Source: Natrinema amylolyticus_A (GTDB lineage Archaea; Halobacteriota; Halobacteria; Halobacteriales; Natrialbaceae). From it: DNA of 64,000 bases. This document shows, piece by piece, positions 1-8,198 of this stretch (the first letter of the stretch is position 1; each line of letters starts with the position of its first letter). The translations under genes and the position numbers were made by a program. The notes beneath the pieces were generated by a model. That model searched no databases and had not been told where the DNA came from. It saw only the letters and a program-made list of their open reading frames with translations. The DNA lies in assembly GCF_042678045.1 (NCBI RefSeq), contig NZ_JBHUDI010000011.1, forward strand, positions 248,001 to 312,000. The letters are read 5' to 3'.

Positions 1-667
1 GGAAGAACCGGCGGGCGACCGGCGGAACGACGAACCAGACGCCACCCAGCAGGACGGCCAGCGAAACGATCTTTCCGACGACGACGCCGGCGGTCAGTCC
101 CGTCTCGGCCGCGCTGCGGACCAGCGCGAGGACGAACAGGGCGAGCGTGTCCGTAAAGAGGATACCGCCGAAAACGGCCGTCACCGCCCGGTTCCCCGTG
201 ATGTCGTACTGGTTGACGATCGGATACGCGAGCAGCGTGTGCGAGGCGAAGACGGCCGCCAGCAGGAGGCCGGCGAGCGGATCCAGACCGAGAAGTCCAA
301 TCACGGCGATCGTCCCGACGACGAACGGGAGACCGAAACTCACGAGGCCGAACAGGGCCGCGCTGCTCGGATCTTCGGAGAACTGCCGCAGATCGAGTTC
401 GAGGCCCACGGTAAAGAGGAGGTAGATCAACCCGACCTCGCCGAGCAGGACGATCGCGTCGCTGTGAGCGACCAGCCCCGTTCCGCCGGGACCGAGGATC
501 GCGCCGAGCAGGACGACCCCGACGATCCCCGGCTGTCCGAGTCGTCGGACGACCAGCGGGCCGACCAGAAACACCGCCAGCGCGATGGTGAAAACGAGCA
601 CCGGCTCCTCGAGTGGGACGTCCGGAACCGCGACGACCGACGGCGCTTCGGACCACGAGAGCTGCAT
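1..667 (-). CDS. CPA2-type (Kef/NapA-like) cation:proton antiporter, N-terminal part, cut by window edge
   Basis: The reading frame is open from the ATG at 667 down to base 1 (222 codons), so the gene continues outside the window. The visible part has strongly hydrophobic segments separated by short charged turns. It includes a glycine-rich helix (GQPGIVGVVLLGAILGPGG) and the following EVGLIYLLFTVGLELD, typical of the sodium/hydrogen exchanger fold (Pfam Na_H_Exchanger, CPA2 clan). Such proteins exchange Na+ or K+ for H+ across the cytoplasmic membrane. Whether it carries C-terminal TrkA domains, as Kef proteins do, cannot be seen. It is divergent from the gene starting at 827. A 12-nt palindrome lies 8 nt before the start codon. 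Confidence 0.85.
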   Translation of the reverse strand, partial: MQLSWSEAPSVVAVPDVPLEEPVLVFTIALAVFLVGPLVVRRLGQPGIVGVVLLGAILGPGGTGLVAHSDAIVLLGEVGLIYLLFTVGLELDLRQFSEDPSSAALFGLVSFGLPFVVGTIAVIGLLGLDPLAGLLLAAVFASHTLLAYPIVNQYDITGNRAVTAVFGGILFTDTLALFVLALVRSAAETGLTAGVVVGKIVSLAVLLGGVWFVVPPVARRFF

Positions 668-674
668 CTGTTTG

Positions 675-686
675 CTTTCCGGAAAG
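675..686. promoter_or_regulatory. Perfect 12-nt palindrome next to the antiporter start
   Basis: CTTTCCGGAAAG reads the same on both strands and sits 8 nt upstream of the minus-strand start codon at 667. It is a possible operator in the 5' leader, but a palindrome this short may be chance in this composition. Confidence 0.25.
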
Positions 687-826
687 TGAGGGGGTGCCTT
701 TGATGTACTGTTTTTCGACCGATCTCCGCGGTTGCCAGCCAGCGGGAACGGAGGCTCGTCTCCGGTGCGCGGGTGCTTGCGATCGGACCCCAAGATACTA
801 CGAGCGACGACGTTGGAGGAGCTATC

Positions 827-2068
827 GTGACCCTCTCTCTGGCTCGACGGGCCGAGCAGTTTCCGGATCGGACGGCGGTTATCGACATCTCCGAGCGGCG
901 GTTGTATGCCCCCGCGGAGACGATCCACGAGGATCGGGTCTCGTACCGAGAGCTGTCAACGGTCGCGGATCGGATCGCCGAGCGGCTCGCCGCGCGCGAG
1001 GTCGGGGCCGGCGACACGGTCTGTCTCGTCACCAGAAACCGGGTCGCCGCGCTCGCGCTGTTTTTCGCCTGTCGGCGACTCGGCGCGACGTTCGCGCCGA
1101 TCTCGCACCTGCTGACGCCGGCTACCGTCGAACGACCGTTTGACGTCCTCGAGCCCGAACTGGTCGTCGCCGAGGCGGCCCAGCGCGATCTGGTGCGATC
1201 GATCCCCTTCGATCGGGTCGTGACGCTCGAGGCGCTGGCCGAGACCGAGGGTGAGCCGATCGACCGCAGCGAGCAACCGACGGACGCGACGCCGACGCTG
1301 GTGCTCCACGGTGAGACCGGCCGACCGGTTGCCGGCTATTCGGCTACCGCCATCGAGCGCAACTGCATCACGGGCGTCGTCGCGTGGGGGCTCGCCGCCA
1401 ACGACGTCGTGCCGCTCACGACGCCGCTGTCGACCCCCGACGGCCTCGTCCGCGTCGCGCTGTCGGTGCTGTACGTCGGCGGCACGCTCTTGCTCGACCG
1501 CGCGTTCGATCCCGGCGACGCCACGACCGCGATGGCCGCGGAGAACGCGACGCTCTTGCTCGGCCGTGAACGGGCGATTCGCGATATCGCGGCCGAATCC
1601 GGATTCGACGACGCGGTCGACTCGCTCGAGCGCGTCGTCTGCGAGGGACCGGCCGACGACGAGGCGGTCGCGGCCTACCGGGACCACGACGTTCCGGTCG
1701 CACCGGTTTATGGCTGCCTCGAGTGTCCGACCGCTATGAGCGGCGGGTTCGACACCGACCCGTCAGGTTCCGACGGCGACGGTGCTCCCGTCGGTCACCC
1801 GGTGCCAGGTTGTCGCGCCCGTCTGGTCGACGAGGAGGGGATGGTCCTCGAGGGCGTGGCTGAGGGACAATTGCAACTGTCAGGACCGATGCTCGCCGAC
1901 GGCTACGTGAGCGCTCTCGGTACCGACGATGGGGACTGGTACGAGCCCGCCGAACGCGGGCGCGCCAAATACGACGAGGCCGACGATCTCGGTCGGTTCA
2001 CGGACGGCTGGTTCCACACCGGCGAGCAGTTTAGCCGGGATGAGAGCGGCATCTATCGCCCGCAGTGA
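827..2068 (+). CDS. Truncated, degenerate ANL-superfamily (AMP-binding) protein
   Basis: 413 residues from a GTG start preceded by GGAGGA at 815-820. This start is preferred to the in-frame ATG at 773, which lacks a ribosome site. The protein follows the acyl-CoA synthetase N-terminal domain: an early SYRELSTVADRIAERL helix and a LARRLGATFAPI-like region. The phosphate-binding loop is degenerate (VLHGETGRPVAG instead of TSGTTGxPKG), and there is a YGCLECP segment where YGxTE is expected. It stops just after the DGWFHTGE motif, so the whole C-terminal domain with the catalytic lysine is missing; normal family members have about 500-550 residues. It is probably not an active ligase. It may be a decayed gene or a specialised binding protein. 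Confidence 0.7.
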   Translation: MTLSLARRAEQFPDRTAVIDISERRLYAPAETIHEDRVSYRELSTVADRIAERLAAREVGAGDTVCLVTRNRVAALALFFACRRLGATFAPISHLLTPATVERPFDVLEPELVVAEAAQRDLVRSIPFDRVVTLEALAETEGEPIDRSEQPTDATPTLVLHGETGRPVAGYSATAIERNCITGVVAWGLAANDVVPLTTPLSTPDGLVRVALSVLYVGGTLLLDRAFDPGDATTAMAAENATLLLGRERAIRDIAAESGFDDAVDSLERVVCEGPADDEAVAAYRDHDVPVAPVYGCLECPTAMSGGFDTDPSGSDGDGAPVGHPVPGCRARLVDEEGMVLEGVAEGQLQLSGPMLADGYVSALGTDDGDWYEPAERGRAKYDEADDLGRFTDGWFHTGEQFSRDESGIYRPQ

Positions 2069-2199
2069 TCGGCATCGCTTTCCCCCGATCGCTGCGGGCC
2101 CGTCGGCTCGAGCGACGCGCCCACTCTCGACCTCGTCGGTCACGGCAACGTCGGCACTGTGCACAAGGCCTATTTTTACTGAGTTACCACTAGATCGCA

Positions 2200-2940
2200 A
2201 TGAGTCACCTCCGAATCGCCGTCCTGAACGCGGCCCATCAGGACAAGAACACGACGCGGAACTTTCGTCGCGAACTCGACGCCTCGCTGGCGGAGTTCGA
2301 CGCCACCGATGGGACGGTCCCCGACGGCTTCGACTACGACGGCGCTGTAGTCACTGGCTCCCGGTCGTCGGTCTACTGGGACGACGACTGGATGCGCCCC
2401 GTCAAGGAGTGGGTCGGCGAGGCGATCGACCGCGGTGTCCCCTTCCTCGGCGTCTGCTGGGGCCACCAGCTGCTGGCCGACGTCCTCGGCGGCACCGTCG
2501 CGGACATGGGCGTCTACGAGGTCGGTTACAGCGAGATCGAGCACACCGGCGAGTCACGGCTGTTCGACGGCATCGACGAGATCTTCACTGCCTTCACCAG
2601 CCACTCCGACGCGGTCACTGAGCTCCCGTCCGGTGCCGAGCCCCTTGCCGAAAACGAGTATTCGAACCATGGCTTCCGCAAGGACCGTGTCTTCGGCGTC
2701 CAGTTCCATCCCGAGTACGACAGCAAGACCGCCCGGGAACTCGTCCACCGCAAGGACCTCTCCGACGAGCGCCTCGAGTCGATCCTCGCCGAGATCACCC
2801 CGGAGAACTATCAGCAATCGTGCGAGGCGAAACTCGTCTTCGACAACTTCCTCGAGTTCGTCCGCGAGGTACGGGCCGGAGACGTTGCATCCGGGGCCGA
2901 GAGTCACGACGCGGTGACTCGAGCCAGCGGCTCCGACTGA
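2200..2940 (+). CDS. Class I glutamine amidotransferase domain protein
   Basis: 246 residues forming a stand-alone triad-type GATase1 domain. The nucleophile elbow FLGVCWGHQ places Cys86, and VQFHPEYD supplies His170 and Glu172, so the hydrolytic triad is complete. It resembles COG0518 proteins related to the GMP synthase amidotransferase subunit, but the frame shows no ATP pyrophosphatase partner and none is adjacent. It may release ammonia for, or deglutamylate, an unknown substrate. The start is ATG after a TTTTTA-type box about 30 nt upstream (2171-2180), consistent with a leaderless transcript. The acidic tail after residue 220 is poorly conserved-looking. Confidence 0.85.
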   Translation: MSHLRIAVLNAAHQDKNTTRNFRRELDASLAEFDATDGTVPDGFDYDGAVVTGSRSSVYWDDDWMRPVKEWVGEAIDRGVPFLGVCWGHQLLADVLGGTVADMGVYEVGYSEIEHTGESRLFDGIDEIFTAFTSHSDAVTELPSGAEPLAENEYSNHGFRKDRVFGVQFHPEYDSKTARELVHRKDLSDERLESILAEITPENYQQSCEAKLVFDNFLEFVREVRAGDVASGAESHDAVTRASGSD

Positions 2941-3082
2941 AGAGCTATATTTTCACGATCCGGGTTCGCTCGAGACGAGCAACACCGTTCAGTAGTTGAT
3001 TGATCTCCTACGACGAATCGATCACGCTCGAGTCACACCACGAAAACCGGTCGCGAGAGACGTCGTCGAAAACGGGTCGTCG

Positions 3083-5269
3083 TTAGTCGGCTGCGACCTC
3101 GACCTTCGCTTCCTCGGTCTTGCCGATCGCTTCGACGATGAGTTCGGCGATGTCGACGATTTCGATCTCGTCCTCGTAGCCGCCGGTCTTGCGGCCGTCT
3201 TCGTACATCGTCATGCACATCGGACAGGCGACGACGAACTTCTCGACGTCGCTACCAGCGTCGGTATCCTCGAGGGCTTCGCGAATCCGTTCTTCACTGG
3301 GTTTGGGCTCTTCTTCGAAGTCCATCCAGAGGCCGCCACCGCCGCCACCACAGCAGAAGGAGTTGCTGCGGTTGCGGGGCATCTCGTCTAACGTACAGCC
3401 CGTCGCTGTGATGAGTTCACGCGGGGCCTCGTACTCGTCGTTGTACCGGCCGAGATGGCATGGGTCGTGGTAGGTGACCGTGTAGTCGAGTTCGGTGCCG
3501 GTCAGGTCGAGTCGACCGTCCTGAACGAGTTCTTCGACGGCCTGGGTCCAGTGGTAGACCTCGACCTCGCCGTCTTTGTTCCACTGCTCGTCGTACTCGA
3601 AGGGCATCATGGGGTCGTCGGCGAACTCCTCGAAGTCGACCTCGGGATACTCGTTTTTGAAGGTGTTGTAGGAGTGCGGATCCGTACAGACGATCGTGTC
3701 GAACTCACAGTCCTCCCAGGTCTCGACGTGGTGGCCAGCGAGTTCGATGTAGAGGAACTCCTCGCCGACGCGGCGGATGTCGTTGCCGTCGAATTTTTCG
3801 TCGTCGAAGAGGATGCCGAAGCTGACGTCGGCCTCTTTCAAAATCGTGGCCAGCGAGCGTGCGACCTGTTTGTTGCGCTCGTCGTAGCTCGGGAAGTCGC
3901 CGACGTACCAGAGGTAGTCGACTTCCTCCTCGCGAGCGTCGGCCACGTCGAACTCGAGTTCCTCGGTCCAGTCGCCCCGATTCCGGGGTGAGTCACCGAA
4001 GGTGTTGCCGTTTTGCATGACGTTCTGGAAGACGTCCTGCATGCTCGAGTCGATGTCACCCTGATCGGTGAGCTGGCGGTTGAGGCGGGTAAAGCTCTTG
4101 AGGTGTTCGATTTCGACGGGACAGGCGTCCATACAGGCCATACAGGCCATACAGGACTCCATCGTCTCGGCGTCGATCACCGAGGTGCCACCGTGGGCGA
4201 CGATCGGCTGGTCCTCCCCGCCGGCCTCGAGGTCTTCACGGTAGGATTTCAGGTCGAGGATGACGTTACGCGGATCGAGCGGGCGGTCGGAGGCTTTGGC
4301 GGGGCAGACCGACGAACACCGCCCACACTTGGTACAGGCGTCCTGGTCGAGGAGTTCTTTCCAGGTGAAATCGTCGATAGATTCGGCGTTGGTCGCGTCC
4401 AGATCCGAGGGGACGTTGGGCAGCCGTTTCCCGGCTTTCTCGTCACGGGTGACGACGTTGGCGAACGACGAGAGCATGTGGAACGGCTTGGCGTAGGGGA
4501 TCCACGCGATGAAGAAGAAGGCGATCAGCGAGTGGGTCCACCACGCGAGCCAGTGGAGGTTCTCGACGTTCAAACCGGCCCCGTTGAGTCCGGCCTGTTC
4601 GGGCCCCAGCGTCGCCAGTCCGATCGCGTCGAAGCCCAGTGCCATCCCGTAGGCGACGAAGCTGACGGTCTCGTGGTCGGGAATCCCGGCGCTGTAGACG
4701 CGCAATCCCTCGAGCAGGAAGCCACCAATGCCGAGGGCGAACAGCGTCCAGATGAACAGATCGTCCTCGAGAGAGGTGTGGCGATCCCAGAGACGGTGGT
4801 TGCGGACCCAGTAGCGCCGATAGAGCGCCATGCCGATGCCGACGACGAACAGCAGGCCCATGGCGTCGACGATGAACTGGTAGGCGAGATAGAAGTCACC
4901 GTTCCAGAACGAGGCGTGGAGGAGCTTCTGTGCGCCGTACTCCTCGACCATCAGAATGGAGGTCGCGATAAACAGCGTCAGAAAGCCCCAGAGGATAAAC
5001 GAGTGCATCAACCCGCCGTAGAGGTCCCTGTTGAACTGCTTCTCGTTCGAGAGGACGATCTTGGCTGCGCTCACGACGCGCCGTTGCAGCTCGTCGAGAC
5101 GGGGGAGCGAATCGCCGTCACCCTGTGCGTACCGAGCGAACCGGCGGTAGACACCGTAAGTAAAGACGGCGACCGTCACGAACGCAAGGAAGTAAAACAC
5201 CGCGTACTCGACGCTGGTGATTCCCCAGTACGTCTCCCTTGCGACGTCTGCCTGTGCTAACGTATTCAT
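3083..5269 (-). CDS. Membrane Fe-S/CCG-domain oxidoreductase (ETF:menaquinone oxidoreductase-like)
   Basis: 728 residues. Residues 1-270 hold about six membrane segments resembling the cytochrome b-type NarI/HdrE domain. Two 4Fe-4S motifs follow, CTKCGRCSSVCP near residue 308 and CMACMACMDACP near 370. The C-terminal half carries CCG (HdrD-type) cluster motifs, including DPCHLGRYNDEYEAPREL and FCCGGGGGGLW near residue 636. This order matches the membrane EMO/FadF family that passes electrons from electron-transfer flavoprotein to menaquinone during acyl-CoA oxidation; the donor here is inferred. The start is the ATG at 5269, immediately before the first hydrophobic region; an in-frame ATG at 5323 would add 18 residues. 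An AAGAATTAAG box lies about 27 nt upstream. The gene is alone, convergent with the amidotransferase gene. Confidence 0.85.
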   Translation of the reverse strand: MNTLAQADVARETYWGITSVEYAVFYFLAFVTVAVFTYGVYRRFARYAQGDGDSLPRLDELQRRVVSAAKIVLSNEKQFNRDLYGGLMHSFILWGFLTLFIATSILMVEEYGAQKLLHASFWNGDFYLAYQFIVDAMGLLFVVGIGMALYRRYWVRNHRLWDRHTSLEDDLFIWTLFALGIGGFLLEGLRVYSAGIPDHETVSFVAYGMALGFDAIGLATLGPEQAGLNGAGLNVENLHWLAWWTHSLIAFFFIAWIPYAKPFHMLSSFANVVTRDEKAGKRLPNVPSDLDATNAESIDDFTWKELLDQDACTKCGRCSSVCPAKASDRPLDPRNVILDLKSYREDLEAGGEDQPIVAHGGTSVIDAETMESCMACMACMDACPVEIEHLKSFTRLNRQLTDQGDIDSSMQDVFQNVMQNGNTFGDSPRNRGDWTEELEFDVADAREEEVDYLWYVGDFPSYDERNKQVARSLATILKEADVSFGILFDDEKFDGNDIRRVGEEFLYIELAGHHVETWEDCEFDTIVCTDPHSYNTFKNEYPEVDFEEFADDPMMPFEYDEQWNKDGEVEVYHWTQAVEELVQDGRLDLTGTELDYTVTYHDPCHLGRYNDEYEAPRELITATGCTLDEMPRNRSNSFCCGGGGGGLWMDFEEEPKPSEERIREALEDTDAGSDVEKFVVACPMCMTMYEDGRKTGGYEDEIEIVDIAELIVEAIGKTEEAKVEVAAD

Positions 5270-5420
5270 GCACAATGAGGTGGGTGGCTGTGACTTAATT
5301 CTTGTCACACTGAACCGAGGCAAACCCCGTTGCAGTCGTGCGAAAATCCTACAAGTATTTGAAGTTCATAATTCGATCCGCATTCGAACGGCCTCCCTCG
5401 ACGTTATCTGGCAACAGGCT

Positions 5421-5426
5421 TAAATA
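5421..5426 (+). promoter_or_regulatory. TATA box of the 5451 gene
   Basis: TAAATA, within GGCTTAAATAGAC, lies about 25 nt before the ATG at 5451. This is the spacing of haloarchaeal leaderless promoters. Confidence 0.6.
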
Positions 5427-5450
5427 GACTCCCGTCGGGAGTGTCCACCC

Positions 5451-6041
5451 ATGAACGAAAAAACTGAGGAACTCCGTGATATCTTCACCGACGTCACCGA
5501 CGGCGAGGAAACCATCACCGAATCACAGGAGGACACTCGCGGCTCGCTCGAGCGAGACGAGCGCTCGGACGAGGAACGCCTCCGGAGCGTCGTCCAGCAG
5601 ATGCGCGAGCGCTACGCGTTCGAGACGCCGCTGTCCGACGACGAGTTGATTGCTGTTGCCAGAGGCTTCTACGACGAGCGAAGCGACGCCGACCTCGCTG
5701 CCGAACTCGAGGTCGACGAAGACGTGGTCTTCGACGCGCGGCTGTCCTTGCACCTCATCGACGAGGACGACGCCGACGACCTCGACCTCGCGGCGATCCG
5801 CGATCGCGAGGAAGACGACGCGACGCTCGCCGACGAGTACGACGTCAGCGAGGCCCAGATCCGTCGTGCTCGCCGCGTCGCCGAGGCACAGACTCAGTCC
5901 CGAACGGCTAACGACCGCTACCGCGACGAGTTCGACAGCATCCTCGCCGACGCCGACATCACCGAACGTATGACCACCGATGTCCGCGAAGACGGCCTCG
6001 AGGACGCGACGGAAGGGATGGAGACGGACGTGGACTTCTAA
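5451..6041 (+). CDS. Conserved acidic haloarchaeal protein (conditioned-medium-induced protein 4-like)
   Basis: 196 residues, very acidic, with no membrane segment. The N-terminus (NEKTEELRDIFTDVTDGEET) and the body (ERLRSVVQQMRERYAFETPL) resemble proteins annotated in haloarchaea as conditioned-medium-induced protein 4; this link is from memory of the family and is moderate. Residues about 60-160 contain repeated helical segments (LSDDELIAVARGFYDERSDA; ATLADEYDVSEAQIRRARRV) that look like paired helix-turn-helix units testing successive codes, so nucleic-acid binding is possible. Function unknown. It has its own leaderless-type promoter and is followed by three strong hairpins. Confidence 0.8.
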   Translation: MNEKTEELRDIFTDVTDGEETITESQEDTRGSLERDERSDEERLRSVVQQMRERYAFETPLSDDELIAVARGFYDERSDADLAAELEVDEDVVFDARLSLHLIDEDDADDLDLAAIRDREEDDATLADEYDVSEAQIRRARRVAEAQTQSRTANDRYRDEFDSILADADITERMTTDVREDGLEDATEGMETDVDF

Positions 6042-6061
6042 CAACCTTTTACGCTGTCGTT

Positions 6062-6152
6062 CGAGAGAGCTTCGCTCTCTCGTGATGACGAGACGCCTTT
6101 GGCGTCTCGAACCACGGTCTGTCACGCTGGCGGCTTCGCCACACAGCGTGAC
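6062..6152. repeat. Three perfect 9-bp hairpins in tandem
   Basis: Hairpin 1: CGAGAGAGC (6062-6070), loop TTC, GCTCTCTCG (6074-6082). Hairpin 2: CGAGACGCC (6089-6097), loop TTT, GGCGTCTCG (6101-6109). Hairpin 3: GTCACGCTG (6121-6129) pairing with CAGCGTGAC (6144-6152), with an inner GGC-TTC-GCC stem. All stems are perfect. The array starts 20 nt after the stop codon at 6041 in a 315-nt gene-free stretch. The remainder of that stretch (6153-6356) contains runs such as GTCGCTCGC and the palindrome CCGCTAGCGG, and no convincing gene. It may be a 3' structure or terminator of the 5451 gene, or a small structured RNA. Confidence 0.75.
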
Positions 6153-6356
6153 GTCCCTCGGTAAACGGTTGATCAAAAGCACTCCTCCTTCCCCGTCGCT
6201 CGCGTCGCTCGCTTTGGGTCAGTCGTCGGCCCACTCGCTCCCTCGGTCGCTCGCGGATGCAGCACTGACTTCCGCCGACCCTCTCACGAACCGCTAGCGG
6301 ACAGCCGTCGGATCACTCAGCGAGCCTTTTTATGGGAAGCCGCGGCCAGACGACCC

Positions 6357-7043
6357 GTGACTCGCCCCCACGTTTCCTTTAGCGACCTCCGAACCGCCGC
6401 TTACTGTGCGCGGAAGTGTTACTATCAGCGGACGCTGCCGGCCGAAGAGCGTGAACCGCCGCCGGAAGTCGAGGCGATCCGCGCACTCGAGCTCCGGTAC
6501 GAACCCCTGCTCGAGGCCCCGCCGGATGCCCTCGAGTCCGAGCCGATCGCCGTCCCTCCCGGTCGCTATCGTGAGCGGCTGGCAGCGACGAGACGGCGCC
6601 TCGAGGATGCAGGCGACTGGAAGCGGCTCCGTGACCCTGACAAGCGGGACGTGTTCGCAACCGGACGGCACTGTCGCGGCATCGTCCACAAGGTTCTTGC
6701 CGAGCCGCTCGAGCCGGCGCTTGTCTCGTCGGGAGAACCACCTGAAACAGGCGTCTGGAAGTCACAGTCTGTTCACGCGGTCGCGGCGGCAAAGGCACTG
6801 GCATGGGAACATCAGGAATCGATCGAACGGGTCTGGCTCGAGTATCCGGCCTACGGCGTGATTCGGTCGGTCGACATGACGACCCGCCGGAAAGCACAGT
6901 ATCGCAGTGCGCTCAGGACGGTTCGCGAGCTGGATGGCCCACCGCCGCGGACGAAGACCCGTTCGAAATGCGAGTCCTGTGAGTTCGCCACCGAGTGTGG
7001 GGTCAAGACGCGAACCTTGCGTTCGCTGCTCGGGATCGGATAG
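6357..7043 (+). CDS. Orphan Cas4/RecB-like (PD-(D/E)XK, 4Fe-4S) protein
   Basis: 228 residues from a GTG. The cysteine layout matches Cas4/AddB-type iron-sulphur nucleases: AAYCARKCYYQ near the N-terminus (Cys17, Cys21) and CESCEFATEC at the C-terminus (Cys205, Cys208, Cys214). A GRHCRGIVHKVL segment fits the conserved His of motif I, and VWKSQSVHAVAAAKALAW fits the Lys and the QxxxY-like helix. The metal-binding Asp and the Glu before the Lys are not obvious, so nuclease activity is doubtful. No cas gene or CRISPR array is nearby. It ends 3 nt from the end of the convergent sua5 gene. A DNA-repair or accessory role is possible. Confidence 0.65.
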   Translation: MTRPHVSFSDLRTAAYCARKCYYQRTLPAEEREPPPEVEAIRALELRYEPLLEAPPDALESEPIAVPPGRYRERLAATRRRLEDAGDWKRLRDPDKRDVFATGRHCRGIVHKVLAEPLEPALVSSGEPPETGVWKSQSVHAVAAAKALAWEHQESIERVWLEYPAYGVIRSVDMTTRRKAQYRSALRTVRELDGPPPRTKTRSKCESCEFATECGVKTRTLRSLLGIG

Positions 7044-7046
7044 CGG

Positions 7047-7631
7047 TCAGTGCGTCTCGAGCCAGGCTTCGATCTCGTCGGCCTGTGCGCCGCGGCGATG
7101 GATCGTCTCCGAGGAGACGTCGACAACGGTGCTTTCAGTGCCATCGGTTTCACCGCCGTCGAGTGCCACTGCGGCGGCCTCGCGGATTTCCGGGTCGAGG
7201 TCCTCGAGTTCCCGGACGCTCGGTCGGCCGCTGACGTTCGCGCTCGTCGCCGTGATCGGCGTGCCAGCTTTCTCACAGAGCCTGAGCGCGAGGGGGTGAT
7301 CTGGGACGCGAACGCCGACGCGGTCGCGACCCGCCGTGAGTTCGTCGGGGACGGCCTCGCGTCGCCGACAGAGGACCGTCACGGGCCCGGGAAGGAACGT
7401 CGCCATGAATCGCCGTTCCCGTTCGGTCGCGCGAACGTACTGCAGCGCCGACGGCACCGACGGCACTGCAAACGACAGCGGCTTCGATCGGTCGCGTCCT
7501 TTCACCTCGAAGACCCGCTCGACGGCATCGGGCTCGAGTGCCGCCGCGCCGAGGCCGTAGACGGTCTCGGTGGGATAGACGACGAGTTCCCCGGCGTCGA
7601 TCGCCTCGGCTGCACGGTCGAATTCGCTCAT
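7047..7631 (-). CDS. L-threonylcarbamoyladenylate synthase (Sua5/YrdC family)
   Basis: 194 residues. The enzyme makes threonylcarbamoyl-AMP from threonine, bicarbonate and ATP for the t6A37 modification of ANN-decoding tRNAs. The YrdC fold is evident: YPTETVYGLG at residues 19-28, the KGRDRSKPLSF nucleotide-binding segment (Arg48, Lys50) and SANVSG at 130-135. The protein is short, with a YrdC domain only and no C-terminal Sua5 domain. It is convergent with the Cas4-like gene. A cytosolic tRNA-modification enzyme. Confidence 0.92.
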   Translation of the reverse strand: MSEFDRAAEAIDAGELVVYPTETVYGLGAAALEPDAVERVFEVKGRDRSKPLSFAVPSVPSALQYVRATERERRFMATFLPGPVTVLCRRREAVPDELTAGRDRVGVRVPDHPLALRLCEKAGTPITATSANVSGRPSVRELEDLDPEIREAAAVALDGGETDGTESTVVDVSSETIHRRGAQADEIEAWLETH

Positions 7632-7682
7632 TCGATTCGAAATCGGCCGATCTCGAGCAAAAAGCTGTCGCTCGGGGCCGTG

Positions 7683-8198
7683 TTACTCGAGGCCGAGGTC
7701 GGCCTCGAGCTCGTCGTAGTCGGGAAACTCGGGCCAGTCGGTGGCGACCCACGCGCTCTCGACGGTGTGGTCCGCGTCGAGCGCGAAGACGGCGACGCGG
7801 GGTTCGCTGATGCCGGTCATCCCGTCGAGGTCGTGCGCGATGCCGTAGGCCTCGGCGACATCGTTTCCGGGATCGGCGAAGAACCGGAAGGGGTAGTCGT
7901 TGTCGTGGACGAACCGTTTGATCTCGTAGGGGGTCGACGCTGTGAGGCCGACGACTTGCGCTTCGTGCTCGTCCCAGCCGCGGGCCGTGAGTTCGTCCCA
8001 GACGTACTTCGCGAGGAAGGAGCCGGCCATCGGCGTGAATACGAGGACGGTCGGGCCGTCGTGCTCGTCGACGAGCGCCGACAGCGACTGATCCTCCCAG
8101 AACTCGTCGGTGACCAGCGGGCGGGTGAACGCAGGTGCTGTCTCGCCGGGTTCGGGATGATCCGCTGGACCGAGATCGACGACGTCGAAGCCGAGCAT
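7683..8198 (-). CDS. Peroxiredoxin/redoxin-fold protein without cysteine
   Basis: 171 residues of AhpC/TSA-type thioredoxin fold: GETAPAFTRPLVTD at the N-terminus, VLVFTPMAGSFLAKYVWDEL at the usual active-site position, and the PFRFFADPGNDVAEAYGI segment typical of bacterioferritin-comigratory-type peroxiredoxins. No cysteine occurs anywhere in the sequence, so the peroxidatic Cys is absent (the PxxxTxxC motif is not formed). Peroxidase activity by the normal mechanism is therefore excluded. The start ATG shares its A with the stop TGA of the glutaredoxin-like gene upstream (TGATG), indicating translational coupling. It may be a structural or binding derivative acting with that partner. Confidence 0.85.
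   Translation of the reverse strand: MLGFDVVDLGPADHPEPGETAPAFTRPLVTDEFWEDQSLSALVDEHDGPTVLVFTPMAGSFLAKYVWDELTARGWDEHEAQVVGLTASTPYEIKRFVHDNDYPFRFFADPGNDVAEAYGIAHDLDGMTGISEPRVAVFALDADHTVESAWVATDWPEFPDYDELEADLGLE

Noticed and set aside
773..826. Upstream ATG for the ANL-like gene
   Set aside because: No ribosome site, and the added residues lack similarity; the GTG at 827 has GGAGGA at the right distance.
4013..5260. Open frame antisense to the membrane oxidoreductase gene
   Set aside because: Mirror of a codon-biased gene; no recognisable motif, and the real gene has clear cluster motifs.
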